Below are positions 1 through 8,927 of a DNA stretch of 64,000 nt, piece after piece (position 1 is the stretch's first letter; each line of letters starts with the position of its first letter). The notes below the pieces were generated by a model. The model was not told where the DNA came from. It saw only the letters and a program-made list of their open reading frames with translations, and did no database searches. The stretch comes from Teredinibacter turnerae T7901 (GTDB taxonomy: Bacteria; Pseudomonadota; Gammaproteobacteria; Pseudomonadales; Cellvibrionaceae). The stretch covers positions 4,213,125 to 4,277,124 of the forward strand of contig NC_012997.1 of assembly GCF_000023025.1 (NCBI RefSeq), written 5' to 3'. Position numbers and translations under genes: made by a program.

Positions 1-1
1 T

Positions 2-562
2 GTGATACTCGATATCGCGGTCGCCACCGAAGCCTGCCCGCTGGATCTGGCGCCCACATCCTCAACCACAGTGACGCTGGTGCTCGGTGATGCGCTGGCG
101 CTCGCACTTCTGGAGGCGCGGGGGTTCACTGCCGAAGACTTTGCCTATTCTCACCCAGGCGGCACTCTCGGACGGCGCTTACTATTGCATGTCGCTGACG
201 TGATGCACGATGGTGAAACCGTTCCAATAGTTACAACCACGACCCCGGTGCTGGAGGCTCTCGGCGAAATGAGCCGCAAAGGGTTCGGCATTACCACCGT
301 AGTAGATGCGACAGGTGAGCTGGTCGGGGTGTTCACCGACGGCGATCTACGCCGCTGCCTGGATCGTGATATCGAGGTAAAAAACGCCAGTATTGAACAG
401 GTGATGAGTCGAGGTGGTCGAACAATTACGCCGCAGGCACTAGCCGCGGAAGCCTTCAACCTGATGGAAACCCATAAAATTACCGCCCTGGTTGTCACTG
501 ATAACAACAAACCCGTGGGCATTTTGCATATGCATGACATGCTCCAGGCCGGGCTGGTTTAA
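2..562 (+). CDS. kdsD: Arabinose-5-phosphate isomerase KdsD, C-terminal part (5' truncated by window)
   Basis: KdsD isomerises ribulose-5-phosphate to arabinose-5-phosphate, the first committed step of KDO synthesis for LPS. The frame is open to the left edge, so the gene starts outside the window. The remaining 186 codons cover the end of the sugar-isomerase (SIS) domain, including the typical SHPGGTLGRR stretch, followed by two CBS domains at about residues 64-120 and 130-186. Full-length family members are about 320-340 aa, so roughly 140-150 N-terminal residues are missing. It is followed 37 bp later by kdsC, which acts later in the same pathway. Identity is confident; the GTG at position 2 is an internal codon, not a start. 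Confidence 0.93.
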   Translation: MILDIAVATEACPLDLAPTSSTTVTLVLGDALALALLEARGFTAEDFAYSHPGGTLGRRLLLHVADVMHDGETVPIVTTTTPVLEALGEMSRKGFGITTVVDATGELVGVFTDGDLRRCLDRDIEVKNASIEQVMSRGGRTITPQALAAEAFNLMETHKITALVVTDNNKPVGILHMHDMLQAGLV

Positions 563-599
563 CTCTGGTGTATGAACTTTGGTGTAAACAAGGAAAACG

Positions 600-1154
600 A
601 TGAAACATTTATCTTTGGAAGACATTCATCGCAAGGCTGCGCAGATCAAACTACTCCTGCTCGATGTTGACGGCGTGATGACCGATGGCCGCCTGTACTT
701 CAGTAACGACGGCCAAGAGATGAAGACCTTCAATACGCTCGACGGTCACGGCATTAAAATGTTGCGCCGCTCCGGGGTGGAAGTGGGCATTATTACTGGC
801 CGGACCAGCCAGCTGGTGGCCAAGCGCGCGGCCGATCTCGGGATCTCACTGCTCATTCAGGGGCGCGAAGACAAATTCACCGCGCTCGAAGAGATGCGCG
901 CAACCTTCCCCTGTGAGCTGGACCAAATCGCGTTTATGGGCGACGACTACCCGGACCTGACCGTGATGTGTCGCGTGGGCCTCGCACTTACCGTGCAAAA
1001 CGGCCACCCCGCGGTAGTCGAACGCGCACATTGGCAAAGTGCCGCGCGAGGTGGCGAAGGCGCGGTACGCGAAGCCTGCGATTTGATTATGCAGGCGCAA
1101 GGTACCTACGACGCGGCTTTACAGGCGTACTTGAGAACGCAACCGCATGCGTAA
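600..1154 (+). CDS. kdsC: KDO-8-phosphate phosphatase KdsC
   Basis: KdsC dephosphorylates 3-deoxy-D-manno-octulosonate 8-phosphate to KDO in the cytoplasm. It is a C0-type HAD phosphatase. The nucleophile and acid/base Asp pair D22/D24 lies in DVDGVMTDG, and the Mg-binding GDDYPD motif is at residues 114-119. At 184 aa it is normal length. The start ATG has an AAGGA ribosome site just upstream. The 3' end overlaps lptC by 8 bp, indicating translational coupling in a kdsD-kdsC-lptC-lptA-lptB operon that joins KDO synthesis with LPS transport, as in E. coli and Pseudomonas. Confidence 0.96.
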   Translation: MKHLSLEDIHRKAAQIKLLLLDVDGVMTDGRLYFSNDGQEMKTFNTLDGHGIKMLRRSGVEVGIITGRTSQLVAKRAADLGISLLIQGREDKFTALEEMRATFPCELDQIAFMGDDYPDLTVMCRVGLALTVQNGHPAVVERAHWQSAARGGEGAVREACDLIMQAQGTYDAALQAYLRTQPHA

Positions 1155-1779
1155 AAACCGTTTTTACCTGCTGTTTATCGCGATGGGGATCGCCAGCATT
1201 GTAATGCTGTGGGATTCGTCCGAAAACGTGATTACACCCCCCAAAGCCGAACCCGCACCGCAAATTCCCTACGCATTTGCCGAGAATGCCGCGACCCGTT
1301 ACTTCAACGACAATGGTGTGCTCGAATATGCGTTCACGGCGAATCTCCTGGAGCACTTTCGTGTGCTCGGCGACAATCGTCAGCCCGTCGACGAATACAC
1401 CATGGTAGACCACCCACATTTTACAATTTACCAGGAAGACACCCCCTGGCACGTAGAATCTGTCGACGGCAAACTCGTGCGCAGCAGTGAGCAGATCGCC
1501 CTTTGGGATACGGTTCGCATCTGGCAGGAGCCACCCGAGCGACTACCCGGTGAGGAAGCGCCCGCTTACCGTGAAGCTTCCGAACTCACCACGGAAAAGC
1601 TCGATATCAACCCTGTAGAAAAGGTCGCATACACCGACGAGCCTGTTAAAATACTAACACCCTATGGGGTGATTAACGCCGTAGGCATGACAGCCAATTT
1701 TAAAAACCGAAAAATCGAATTGCACCACAAGGTGCATGCTATCCACCGAATTCCTGAAGACCGCAGCCTGAACGAATGA
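1147..1779 (+). CDS. lptC: LPS export protein LptC
   Basis: LptC is the bitopic inner-membrane component of the Lpt bridge. It accepts LPS from the LptB2FG transporter and hands it to LptA. The 210-aa product has a short cytoplasmic lead (MRKNR), one hydrophobic segment at about residues 6-22, then a periplasmic beta-rich domain, the LptC/YrbK layout. The ATG lies inside the end of kdsC, and the stop overlaps the lptA start (ATGA), so translation of the three genes is probably coupled. Sequence conservation in this family is low, so the call rests on architecture plus position between kdsC and lptA. Confidence 0.9.
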   Translation: MRKNRFYLLFIAMGIASIVMLWDSSENVITPPKAEPAPQIPYAFAENAATRYFNDNGVLEYAFTANLLEHFRVLGDNRQPVDEYTMVDHPHFTIYQEDTPWHVESVDGKLVRSSEQIALWDTVRIWQEPPERLPGEEAPAYREASELTTEKLDINPVEKVAYTDEPVKILTPYGVINAVGMTANFKNRKIELHHKVHAIHRIPEDRSLNE

Positions 1780-2360
1780 AACCCCTGTCAACTTTTTGCG
1801 CCGTGCTACCTGGGCGCTCCCTGCTCTGCGCCGCCATGCTGGCTTGTACGGCAATGCCAGCCGATGCCCTGCCGGACGATAGACTGCAAGATCTCAGCAT
1901 CTCTGCCGACTCCGCAGAGCTCGATGACCTGAACGGCACCACCACCTATGCAGGCAGCGTTATTGTCGAGCAAGGCAGCATGAAAATTCGTGCGGAAAAA
2001 GTCGTGATTTATGGCCGCAAAGATACCTATTCCCGCGTGGTCGCTACCGGCACGCCAGCGCGTTTAAGCCAGGTGCCCAAGCCCGGCCAGGAGCCTGTGA
2101 CCGCGCGTGCTAACCGCATGGAATATCAGATCACCAGCGAAACCCTGATCCTCCTCGACAATGCGGCTTTCCGTCAGGAGGGCACCAGCCTAAGCGGCAA
2201 TCGCATTGAGTACGATGTAAAAAAAGCAGTGGTACGCGCTGGTGGTAAAGCTGATGCGGAAGGCGACGATCGCCGGGTTCGCATGGTGATCCCGCCAAAA
2301 GCATTGAGCAAAGAAGACGAACAGCCCGCCGACAATAACAAAAGCTCCAACAGGCCCTAG
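1776..2360 (+). CDS. lptA: LPS periplasmic bridge protein LptA
   Basis: LptA forms the periplasmic beta-jellyroll filament that links LptC to LptD for LPS export. The 194-aa product has an N-terminal signal peptide (hydrophobic stretch at about residues 12-28, with cleavage likely after the ADA around residue 30) and an OstA-like domain with [11 protein letters not shown] and [17 protein letters not shown] segments typical of the family. The C-terminus is charged and Asn/Ser-rich. It overlaps lptC by 4 bp and precedes lptB by 5 bp, the usual lptCAB order. Confidence 0.94.
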   Translation: MKPLSTFCAVLPGRSLLCAAMLACTAMPADALPDDRLQDLSISADSAELDDLNGTTTYAGSVIVEQGSMKIRAEKVVIYGRKDTYSRVVATGTPARLSQVPKPGQEPVTARANRMEYQITSETLILLDNAAFRQEGTSLSGNRIEYDVKKAVVRAGGKADAEGDDRRVRMVIPPKALSKEDEQPADNNKSSNRP

Positions 2361-2365
2361 TATTT

Positions 2366-3091
2366 ATGCAGCAACTGAGTGCCCAACACCTCGCCAAAAG
2401 TTACAAAGGCCGCAAGGTCGTCATCGATGTATCCCTGTCTGTGGACAGTGGCCAGATCGTGGGCCTGCTCGGCCCCAACGGCGCGGGTAAAACAACCTGT
2501 TTTTATATGATCGCGGGCATCATTAAAGCCGATCATGGCGATATCCAGATTGGCGACAAGCGCGTTACTCACCTGCCAATGCACGAGCGCGCGCGCGCAG
2601 GCCTTGGGTATCTGCCCCAGGAAGCGTCGGTATTTCGCAAGTTAACAGTTCAGGATAATATTCTTGCGATTCTTGAGACCCGCAAAGAGTTGAGCCGCAA
2701 CCAACGCCGTGAGGCGATGGAAAAACTGCTGGAAGAGTTTCACATTGGCCACATTCGCAACAGCCTTGGAATGGCGCTGTCAGGCGGCGAGCGGCGGCGT
2801 GTTGAAATCGCCCGAGCACTGGCCACAGAGCCCGATTTTGTGCTCTTGGACGAACCCTTCGCCGGAGTCGACCCGATTTCAGTGAGCGATATTAAGCAGA
2901 TCGTACAACACCTTAAAAATCGCGGTATTGGCGTGTTGATTACCGATCACAATGTTCGCGAAACATTGGATATCTGTGAGAAAGCCTATATCGTCTCGGA
3001 AGGCCACATCATCGCAGAAGGAAGCGCCAATGATGTACTCAACAACAAAAAAGTGCGCGAAGTATATCTCGGTCAGCACTTCCACCTCTAA
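2366..3091 (+). CDS. lptB: LPS export ABC transporter ATPase LptB
   Basis: LptB is the cytoplasmic ATPase of LptB2FG, powering LPS extraction from the inner membrane. The 241-aa ABC protein shows Walker A GPNGAGKT (residues 36-43), the signature LSGGERRR around residue 140, Walker [12 protein letters not shown] near residue 160, and the switch histidine in ITDHNVR. The length matches E. coli LptB. It is the last gene of the lpt cluster. A 203-bp gap to rpoN, containing a TTGACA hexamer at 3122-3127 without a convincing -10, suggests rpoN may have its own promoter. Confidence 0.97.
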   Translation: MQQLSAQHLAKSYKGRKVVIDVSLSVDSGQIVGLLGPNGAGKTTCFYMIAGIIKADHGDIQIGDKRVTHLPMHERARAGLGYLPQEASVFRKLTVQDNILAILETRKELSRNQRREAMEKLLEEFHIGHIRNSLGMALSGGERRRVEIARALATEPDFVLLDEPFAGVDPISVSDIKQIVQHLKNRGIGVLITDHNVRETLDICEKAYIVSEGHIIAEGSANDVLNNKKVREVYLGQHFHL

Positions 3092-3294
3092 TCGCTTTCT
3101 GCAGATAATCAGCAAAATCTCTTGACAAACGACTGACTTTTGTATTTGTCACGGCATAATACTTGCTTCTGATTTTATGCGATTTTATTGCACCTGGACT
3201 GCGGCCGGAATACACTAGCCTCATACAAGCCGGCGCCCCACAGGAGTTGCCACTAACTGATAGTGCACTTTAACCAGACGCAGTAAATCGAACT

Positions 3295-4830
3295 ATGAAG
3301 CAATCCCTCCAGTTAAAACTGGGCCAGCAGCTCACCATGACCCCGCAGCTGCAACAGGCCATCAGGCTTCTTCAGCTCTCCACGCTCGATCTTCAGGCAG
3401 AAATACAAGAAGCTCTGGATTCAAACCCTATGCTCGAAGTTGAGGAAGACCTCAGCGGCGACGACTCTCACAGCGGTATCAATGAACAGGCTCCAGCCAG
3501 CAACGAGCTTAATGGCAAGGACAGCGCCGACGGCAAAAGCGATGCTGCAGATGCGAATGGCGCCGACCAGGAGTCCAATTCCGACGCATCCTCCGACGGT
3601 GATTGGAACGAAGACAACATTCCCACTGACCTTGCGGTCGACACCAGCTGGGACGATATCTACGACCCCACCCCGAGCGGCACCGGACTCGCAAAACCCG
3701 ACTCCGACGATTACGATTTTGAATCCCGACGTGGCACATCAGAAACGCTGCAGGATCACTTGCAGTGGCAGCTGAACCTTACCCCCATGTCAGTCCGCGA
3801 CAAGGATATCGCCGAAGCCATCATTGACGCGGTAAAACCCAACGGTCTGCTCGGCCAGACTCTGGATGAAATTTTTCATGGCCTGGAACCTCACCATGAA
3901 GAACTCGAAATGGACGAAGTGGTGGCTGTACTCCACCGGGTGCAACAGTTTGACCCACCCGGCGTTCTCAGCCAGGACGTACGTGAATGCCTGCTCATTC
4001 AGCTGAGCCAGCTTGATATCAGCAACGAAGATGTGCGCAACGCAAAAACGCTCGTCAGCGAGTTTCTCGATCTGCTCGGCGGCCGCGACTTCAAACAGCT
4101 GATGCGCAAGCTAAAACTGAAAGAAAGCGAACTACAGGCGGCGGTACAGGTTATCCAGGGATTGAACCCGCGACCCGGTGAACAGATTGGCAGCGACGAC
4201 ACAGAGTATGTGGTGCCGGATGTGTTTGTGAACAAGGTAAATAACCGCTGGATGGTGCAACTCAACCCGGATATCGCACCGCGTTTACGCATTAACAGCG
4301 ACTATGCGTCACTGGTTAAGCGCGCCGACTCCAGCGCTGACAACACTTTTCTACGCGACAACTTACAGGAAGCGCGCTGGTTTTTGAAAAGCCTGCAAAG
4401 CCGCAACGAAACCCTGTTGAAAGTCGCCAGCTGTATCGTGGAAAAACAACAGGGGTTTCTCGATTTCGGCCCGGAAGCCATGAAACCGATGGTATTGCAC
4501 GACGTGGCAGAAATTGTCGAAATGCACGAATCGACGATCTCGCGAGTAACCACGCAAAAGTACATGCACACCCCACAGGGGATTTTCGAGCTCAAATACT
4601 TTTTCTCCAGCCATGTGGCCACAGATTCCGGCGGCGAGTGCTCATCTACCGCAATTCGCGCTATCATTAAAAAATTAGTTGCTGCGGAAAATGCACGCAA
4701 ACCGCTCAGCGACTCAAAAATTACAGGGCTATTGGCAGAACAGGGAATCAAGGTCGCACGCCGCACCATCGCTAAGTATCGCGAGTCTCTGAACATACCT
4801 CCCTCGAACGAACGCAAGCGTTTGGTATAG
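3295..4830 (+). CDS. rpoN: RNA polymerase sigma-54 factor RpoN
   Basis: RpoN directs RNA polymerase to -24/-12 promoters activated by enhancer-binding ATPases (nitrogen metabolism, motility and others). The 511-aa product has the Gln/Leu-rich region I at residues 1-50 that contacts activators. An unusually long acidic Ser/Asp region II follows (about 51-145). Next come the core-binding domain, the HTH, and the C-terminal RpoN box [10 protein letters not shown] at residues 488-497, which reads the -24 element. Its position downstream of lptB and upstream of ptsN-rapZ-ptsO is the classical arrangement, except that hpf, normally next, is absent. Confidence 0.97.
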   Translation: MKQSLQLKLGQQLTMTPQLQQAIRLLQLSTLDLQAEIQEALDSNPMLEVEEDLSGDDSHSGINEQAPASNELNGKDSADGKSDAADANGADQESNSDASSDGDWNEDNIPTDLAVDTSWDDIYDPTPSGTGLAKPDSDDYDFESRRGTSETLQDHLQWQLNLTPMSVRDKDIAEAIIDAVKPNGLLGQTLDEIFHGLEPHHEELEMDEVVAVLHRVQQFDPPGVLSQDVRECLLIQLSQLDISNEDVRNAKTLVSEFLDLLGGRDFKQLMRKLKLKESELQAAVQVIQGLNPRPGEQIGSDDTEYVVPDVFVNKVNNRWMVQLNPDIAPRLRINSDYASLVKRADSSADNTFLRDNLQEARWFLKSLQSRNETLLKVASCIVEKQQGFLDFGPEAMKPMVLHDVAEIVEMHESTISRVTTQKYMHTPQGIFELKYFFSSHVATDSGGECSSTAIRAIIKKLVAAENARKPLSDSKITGLLAEQGIKVARRTIAKYRESLNIPPSNERKRLV

Positions 4831-4862
4831 CAAAATCTGGGAATGCCGGTCTAAAGTCTGAT

Positions 4863-4883
4863 GCCGCAAATAAAATTTGCGGC
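4863..4883 (+). terminator. Perfect 8-bp hairpin after rpoN
   Basis: GCCGCAAA and TTTGCGGC form a perfect 8-bp stem around a 5-nt loop 33 bp past the rpoN stop. No T-run follows, so it is either a weak intrinsic terminator or an RNA-processing or stability stem separating rpoN from ptsN. Confidence 0.4.
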
Positions 4884-4893
4884 TAAAGTGGGC

Positions 4894-4921
4894 TTGGATC
4901 TGAAACTAATACTGGTAGAAT
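4894..4921 (+). promoter_or_regulatory. Candidate sigma-70 promoter for ptsN-rapZ-ptsO
   Basis: TTGGAT (4894-4899) and TAGAAT (4916-4921) are separated by 16 bp, with a TGG extended -10 at 4913-4915. It lies 59 bp before the ptsN start, in the short gap where hpf is usually found. This is a sequence match only; activity is inferred. Confidence 0.45.
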
Positions 4922-4979
4922 GCGCGCCGTTTGACTCCCTGCAACATCCAACATCTGCTGTTTTACCGGGCGCAACGCT

Positions 4980-5432
4980 ATGCAAATTTCTACCATTCTA
5001 AACGCCAAGCGAACCCGAGCGAAGATTGCTGGCGGCAGTAAAAAACGCTTGATCGAAACACTCGCTGGCATTTTTAGCGAATCCGACACTGGCCTCGACC
5101 AAACTGAATTGTTCCAACATATTTTCGCCCGTGAGCGGCTTGGCTCCACAGGCATTGGCGGCGGTATAGCCATACCCCACTGCCGCTTCAATACCGAAGG
5201 CGCGACCTTGTGCGCGTGCGTAACTCTGGAAGAAGCCATTGACTTCGACGCTGTAGACAGCAAGCCAGTCGATCTCATATTTGCCATGCTGGTACCGGAA
5301 AACGCCGAAGACGAGCACCTGCAAACCCTTGCCGCACTCGCAGAAACCCTGCAAAGGGATGATTTTGTGAAGCGCCTTCGCAACTGTAAAACCGATGAAG
5401 AATTGTTTAACGTGGCGTCTGGTGTAAACTGA
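4980..5432 (+). CDS. ptsN: Nitrogen-PTS EIIA protein PtsN
   Basis: PtsN (EIIA-Ntr) is the final phosphoacceptor of the regulatory nitrogen PTS (PtsP to PtsO to PtsN), controlling potassium and nitrogen functions by its phosphorylation state. The 150-aa product is a single PTS EIIA type-2 domain. The phosphorylatable His is H67 in GGGIAIPHCRF, and length and layout match the family. It precedes rapZ by 79 bp and ptsO follows, so phosphodonor and acceptor are neighbours. A candidate promoter sits just upstream. Confidence 0.95.
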   Translation: MQISTILNAKRTRAKIAGGSKKRLIETLAGIFSESDTGLDQTELFQHIFARERLGSTGIGGGIAIPHCRFNTEGATLCACVTLEEAIDFDAVDSKPVDLIFAMLVPENAEDEHLQTLAALAETLQRDDFVKRLRNCKTDEELFNVASGVN

Positions 5433-5511
5433 CGGCTCTACCGGGAAGTAACTAGTCCCTCGCGCGCTCTGCGCTCCTCCATCACATGCGACTCGTACAC
5501 AGGCAGGTAAC

Positions 5512-6390
5512 ATGCGCTTGCTGATTATTAGCGGAAGATCAGGCTCGGGAAAAACCACAGCACTGCACCTGCTGGAGGATGAAGGCTACACCTGCATCGA
5601 CAACCTTCCTGTCGACCTTCTGCCCGCGCTAATCGAGCAGCTAAGCACCTCTGATCGTCCATCGCCACGGGTTGCTATCGGTATCGATGCGCGCAACATC
5701 AACAACGATCTGAGCCGTTTAATGGCGATGATTGAAGTGGGGCCATTGCCGCGAGAAAGTTACCAGGTTATCTATCTCGACAGCTCGCGCGAAGTGCTCC
5801 TCAAACGGTACAGCGAGACCCGCCGCAAACACCCACTCTCTGACGGTCTCACCGACCTGAATGAAGCCATTGAGCGCGAGCGCATTATTCTCGAGCCCAT
5901 ATCCAATGCCGCCGATGTCACCATAGACACCTCGCAGCTCAACCTGCATGAACTGCGCAGTGCAATTAAATACCTTGTGGTCGGTTCCGACCGAGAAGGT
6001 ATGGCGGTGCTGTTCAAGTCGTTCGGTTTCAAGTATGGGCTGCCGGTTGACGCCGATTTCGTTTTTGATGTGCGGTGCTTGCCAAACCCCTATTGGGATG
6101 CCGGACTGCGCAAACTGTCCGGGCTGTCGCCGGAAGTAATTGCGTTTCTGAACGGCGAGGAACAGGTGGAGGAGATGTATAACGACATTCTTACATTTAT
6201 GCGTAAGTGGATTCCTCGGTTCGAGAACAACAACCGCAGCTATCTCACCATCGCTATCGGCTGTACGGGTGGTTTTCATCGTTCGGTCTACATGAGTGAA
6301 CGACTCGCAAAAGCGCTCAAAGCCGACTATAAGAATGTTCAGACGCGGCATCGACAAATACCCGATTCCAGCGCCCCGAAACACAGCTAA
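5512..6390 (+). CDS. rapZ: RNase adapter / nucleotide-binding protein RapZ
   Basis: RapZ (YhbJ) binds nucleotides and, in E. coli, the small RNA GlmZ, which it presents to RNase E to control glucosamine-6-phosphate synthesis. The 292-aa product carries Walker A GRSGSGKT (residues 8-15), a central linker, and the conserved C-terminal segment with [11 protein letters not shown] that forms the RNA-binding domain. It ends with a basic tail ([10 protein letters not shown]). Its location between ptsN and ptsO is the standard one. Whether GlmY/GlmZ RNAs exist in this organism cannot be judged here. Confidence 0.95.
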
Positions 6391-6402
6391 TGCGGGAGCT
6401 TC

Positions 6403-6672
6403 ATGCAGCAGAGAACCCTCGAGATCATCAATAAACTTGGCCTCCACGCGAGAGCGGCCAGCAAGCTGGCGACCCTGGCCAATCGGTTTGAGTCACGAAT
6501 TCAGGTCAGTGCCCACGGCAAAACGACAGATGCGAAAAGCATTATGTCGCTCATGCTGCTGGCAGCCTCAATCGGCACGGAAATTGAATTGATCACCGAG
6601 GGGCCGGACGAAGTTGAAGCCATTACGGCCCTGAAAGAACTCATAAACAACCGCTTCGACGAGGAGGAATAG
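6403..6672 (+). CDS. ptsO: Nitrogen-PTS phosphocarrier protein NPr (PtsO)
   Basis: An HPr-like 89-aa phosphocarrier that takes phosphate from EI-Ntr (PtsP) and passes it to PtsN. The active-site histidine is H15 in NKLGLHARAASKL, and the regulatory-site region KSIMSLM is intact. It follows rapZ after 12 bp, so ptsN-rapZ-ptsO form one unit. Length is normal for HPr/NPr. Location with ptsN rather than with sugar EI genes supports NPr over HPr. Confidence 0.94.
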   Translation: MQQRTLEIINKLGLHARAASKLATLANRFESRIQVSAHGKTTDAKSIMSLMLLAASIGTEIELITEGPDEVEAITALKELINNRFDEEE

Positions 6673-6800
6673 GCTGCGCTGCAAGCGCCTGTAAGCAGGT
6701 TAAACACGCGCCAACTTCCCGAAGTTATTTCCTCAAGCCTTTGAAAAAGCTACAATTTCTGTAGCAACCCTCCACCCCACCGTAAAACGGAAGCCACTGT

Positions 6801-8165
6801 ATGCCGCAAGCCGCTGAGAATATCGAACACAGCACCCACCAACAGGTCGGTCGCGTGCAGGTATTACTCGAAAGCGGTACCTTCCGCCAGGTACGGCAAA
6901 TGCTGAGCAGCTTGCGGCCGGTGGAAATCGCGCGCTTGATTGCATCCTCCCCGCCCCCTTCGCGAACCGTGCTGTGGGACCTTATCGACAAGGATGTGTC
7001 CGGTGAAGTACTCGAAGAACTGCCGTACGATATCCAGAGCCATTTCGTGCGCAATATGGGCACTGAGGAACTGGTTGAACTGACCGAAGGCCTGGAAACG
7101 GACGACGTCGTCGATATTTTGCAGCAGCTGCCTGAGCAAGTGATTCAGGAAGTCATGGAAGCCATGACCGACCAGGATCGCGCCAGGGTAGAGGAAGTGA
7201 TTGCCTATGACGAGGCCACCGCCGGCGGTCTCACCAATACCGACACCATCACCGTTCGCCCGCGTTTCACGCTGGATGTTGTATTGCGCTACCTGCGCCG
7301 TCACCCGGAGCTGCCGCCGTCGACCGACTCCCTGATTGTAGTTAATCGCAAGGACGACTACCTCGGCCTGCTGCCCTTGAGCACGCTGCTTACCACCGAT
7401 CCGAGCGTAACCGTCCGCGAGGTGATGGTCACCGACACTAACGCTATCCCGGCTGCCATGGCTGATAAAGACGTGGCCAAACTGTTTGAGCAGCACGACT
7501 GGATTTCCGCCCCCGTCGTCAACGAGCAGGGGAAGTTGCTGGGTCGTATTACCATTGATGACGTGGTCGACGTCATCCGGGAAGAGGCCGATCACTCGTT
7601 AATGAGCATGGCCGGTCTTGATGAGGATGAAGATACCTTTGCCACGGCTGCGCGCACGATTCCACGCCGGGCAATCTGGCTCGGCATTAACCTGATCACC
7701 GCAATCCTCGCTTCCTCGGTGATTAGCCTGTTTGATGAAACCATTGATAAGGTCGTGGCACTGGCGGTACTTATGCCTATTGTCGCCAGTATGGGTGGCG
7801 TTGCCGGCTCGCAGACGCTCACGGTGGTGATTCGCGGTATGGCACTAGGGCAAATTGGCGCCAGTAACCTGGGCTGGCTGCTGTCCAGGGAAGTGCGTGT
7901 CGGCATAGTCAACGGCATCCTCTGGGCGCTGGTGATGGGTGCAATAGCTGCTCTCTGGTTTCAAGATATCAAAATTGCCTATATCATCGGCGCCGCCATG
8001 GTAATCAACCAAATTACAGCGGCGCTCGCGGGAGCGTTACTGCCGGTCGGCCTCAAAGCCCTCAAGGTGGACCCTGCACTGGCTGGCGGTGTTACCCTTA
8101 CAACCGTTACTGATGTGGTCGGTTTCTTTGCGTTTCTCGGCCTGGCAACCTACTTTTACGGCTAG
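6801..8165 (+). CDS. mgtE: Magnesium transporter MgtE
   Basis: MgtE is a homodimeric, Mg2+-gated magnesium channel. The 454-aa protein has the cytosolic superhelical N domain (about residues 20-130, with repeated acidic helices). A CBS pair (about 135-260) senses cytosolic Mg2+, and a five-helix membrane domain (about 285-454) includes the conserved stretches PIVASMGGVAGSQ and LAGGVTLTTVTDVVGF. The start has a GGAAG sequence 11 nt upstream. It stands 128 bp beyond ptsO and is probably an independent unit. A short hairpin with T's follows the stop. Confidence 0.96.
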   Translation: MPQAAENIEHSTHQQVGRVQVLLESGTFRQVRQMLSSLRPVEIARLIASSPPPSRTVLWDLIDKDVSGEVLEELPYDIQSHFVRNMGTEELVELTEGLETDDVVDILQQLPEQVIQEVMEAMTDQDRARVEEVIAYDEATAGGLTNTDTITVRPRFTLDVVLRYLRRHPELPPSTDSLIVVNRKDDYLGLLPLSTLLTTDPSVTVREVMVTDTNAIPAAMADKDVAKLFEQHDWISAPVVNEQGKLLGRITIDDVVDVIREEADHSLMSMAGLDEDEDTFATAARTIPRRAIWLGINLITAILASSVISLFDETIDKVVALAVLMPIVASMGGVAGSQTLTVVIRGMALGQIGASNLGWLLSREVRVGIVNGILWALVMGAIAALWFQDIKIAYIIGAAMVINQITAALAGALLPVGLKALKVDPALAGGVTLTTVTDVVGFFAFLGLATYFYG

Positions 8166-8168
8166 TAC

Positions 8169-8190
8169 CCCAGCGTTATATCTGGGTTTT
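8169..8190 (+). terminator. Short terminator-like hairpin after mgtE
   Basis: CCCAG/CTGGG form a 5-bp stem over an 8-nt loop, followed by TTTT, starting 4 bp past the mgtE stop. The stem is short, so strength is doubtful. Confidence 0.35.
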
Positions 8191-8212
8191 AGCACTCATA
8201 GATAGTTATTTT

Positions 8213-8749
8213 ATGCACGATTATTCCGACGAAGATTGGGAGGACGACGACCTCCCCAAGAGTAAAACACAGGTCAAAAAGGAAATGACCGCACTGCAGG
8301 ACCTCGGCGTCCAGTTGATTGAGCTTTCGCCCACCCAGTTGGACAAGCTGCCACTCTCCGACAAGCTCCGCAGTGCAATCGATGATGCCCCCAAAATCAC
8401 TCAGCGCAGTGCACGCAAGCGGCATTTTCAGTACATTGGCAAACTGATGCGCGACGCAGATGGCGAAGCCATTGAAGAAGCCTTTGCAAGGATGCAGGAA
8501 AAGCAGCATCTGGCCGCACGCCAACACCACCAGATCGAAAACTGGCGGGATCAGCTACTCAGCGGCGATCAGCAGGCACTGCAAGCCTTCATCGACCAGT
8601 TCCCTGGATGTCAGGTGCAGCAGTTGCGTAACTTATTGCGCGCGGCAGAAAAAGAAAAAATGGACAACAAACCCCCAGCGGCGGCTCGCAAGATATTCAA
8701 GTTTGTACGTGACTGCTTTGAAGCTGCAGCCGATGACGGCACCGTTTAG
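8213..8749 (+). CDS. darP: Ribosome biogenesis factor DarP (YjgA, DUF615)
   Basis: DarP associates with late pre-50S particles and promotes 23S rRNA maturation. The 178-aa product is an acidic-start (DYSDEDWEDDD), helix-rich DUF615 protein with the conserved SKTQVKKEMTALQDLG and KRHFQYIGKLMRD segments. In E. coli and Pseudomonas this gene neighbours pmbA (tldE) and/or tldD; neither is present here. The gene is convergent with the amidohydrolase gene that ends at 8928. Confidence 0.94.
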   Translation: MHDYSDEDWEDDDLPKSKTQVKKEMTALQDLGVQLIELSPTQLDKLPLSDKLRSAIDDAPKITQRSARKRHFQYIGKLMRDADGEAIEEAFARMQEKQHLAARQHHQIENWRDQLLSGDQQALQAFIDQFPGCQVQQLRNLLRAAEKEKMDNKPPAAARKIFKFVRDCFEAAADDGTV

Positions 8750-8891
8750 CTCTTGCACGGTTTAGCACTTACACCTGGTTGAGCTTACGCAGGGATTTAC
8801 TTGTGCGGGTCTTGCTGATGAAGGTAGCTTCTCAGAGACCCGTTTACTGGGGCCAGGCGTGAACGGGGTGCGCGCAATCTGCGCAACCAGA

Positions 8892-8919
8892 CCCACTTCA
8901 GTACACTCACTTCAGTACA
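8892..8919. repeat. Perfect 14-bp tandem duplication in the darP/nit gap
   Basis: CACTTCAGTACACT occurs twice back to back (8892-8905 and 8906-8919), just before the end of the convergent amidohydrolase gene. It lies in the interval where tldD would be expected by synteny with Pseudomonas. Confidence 0.9.
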
Positions 8920-8927
8920 CTAAAGAC

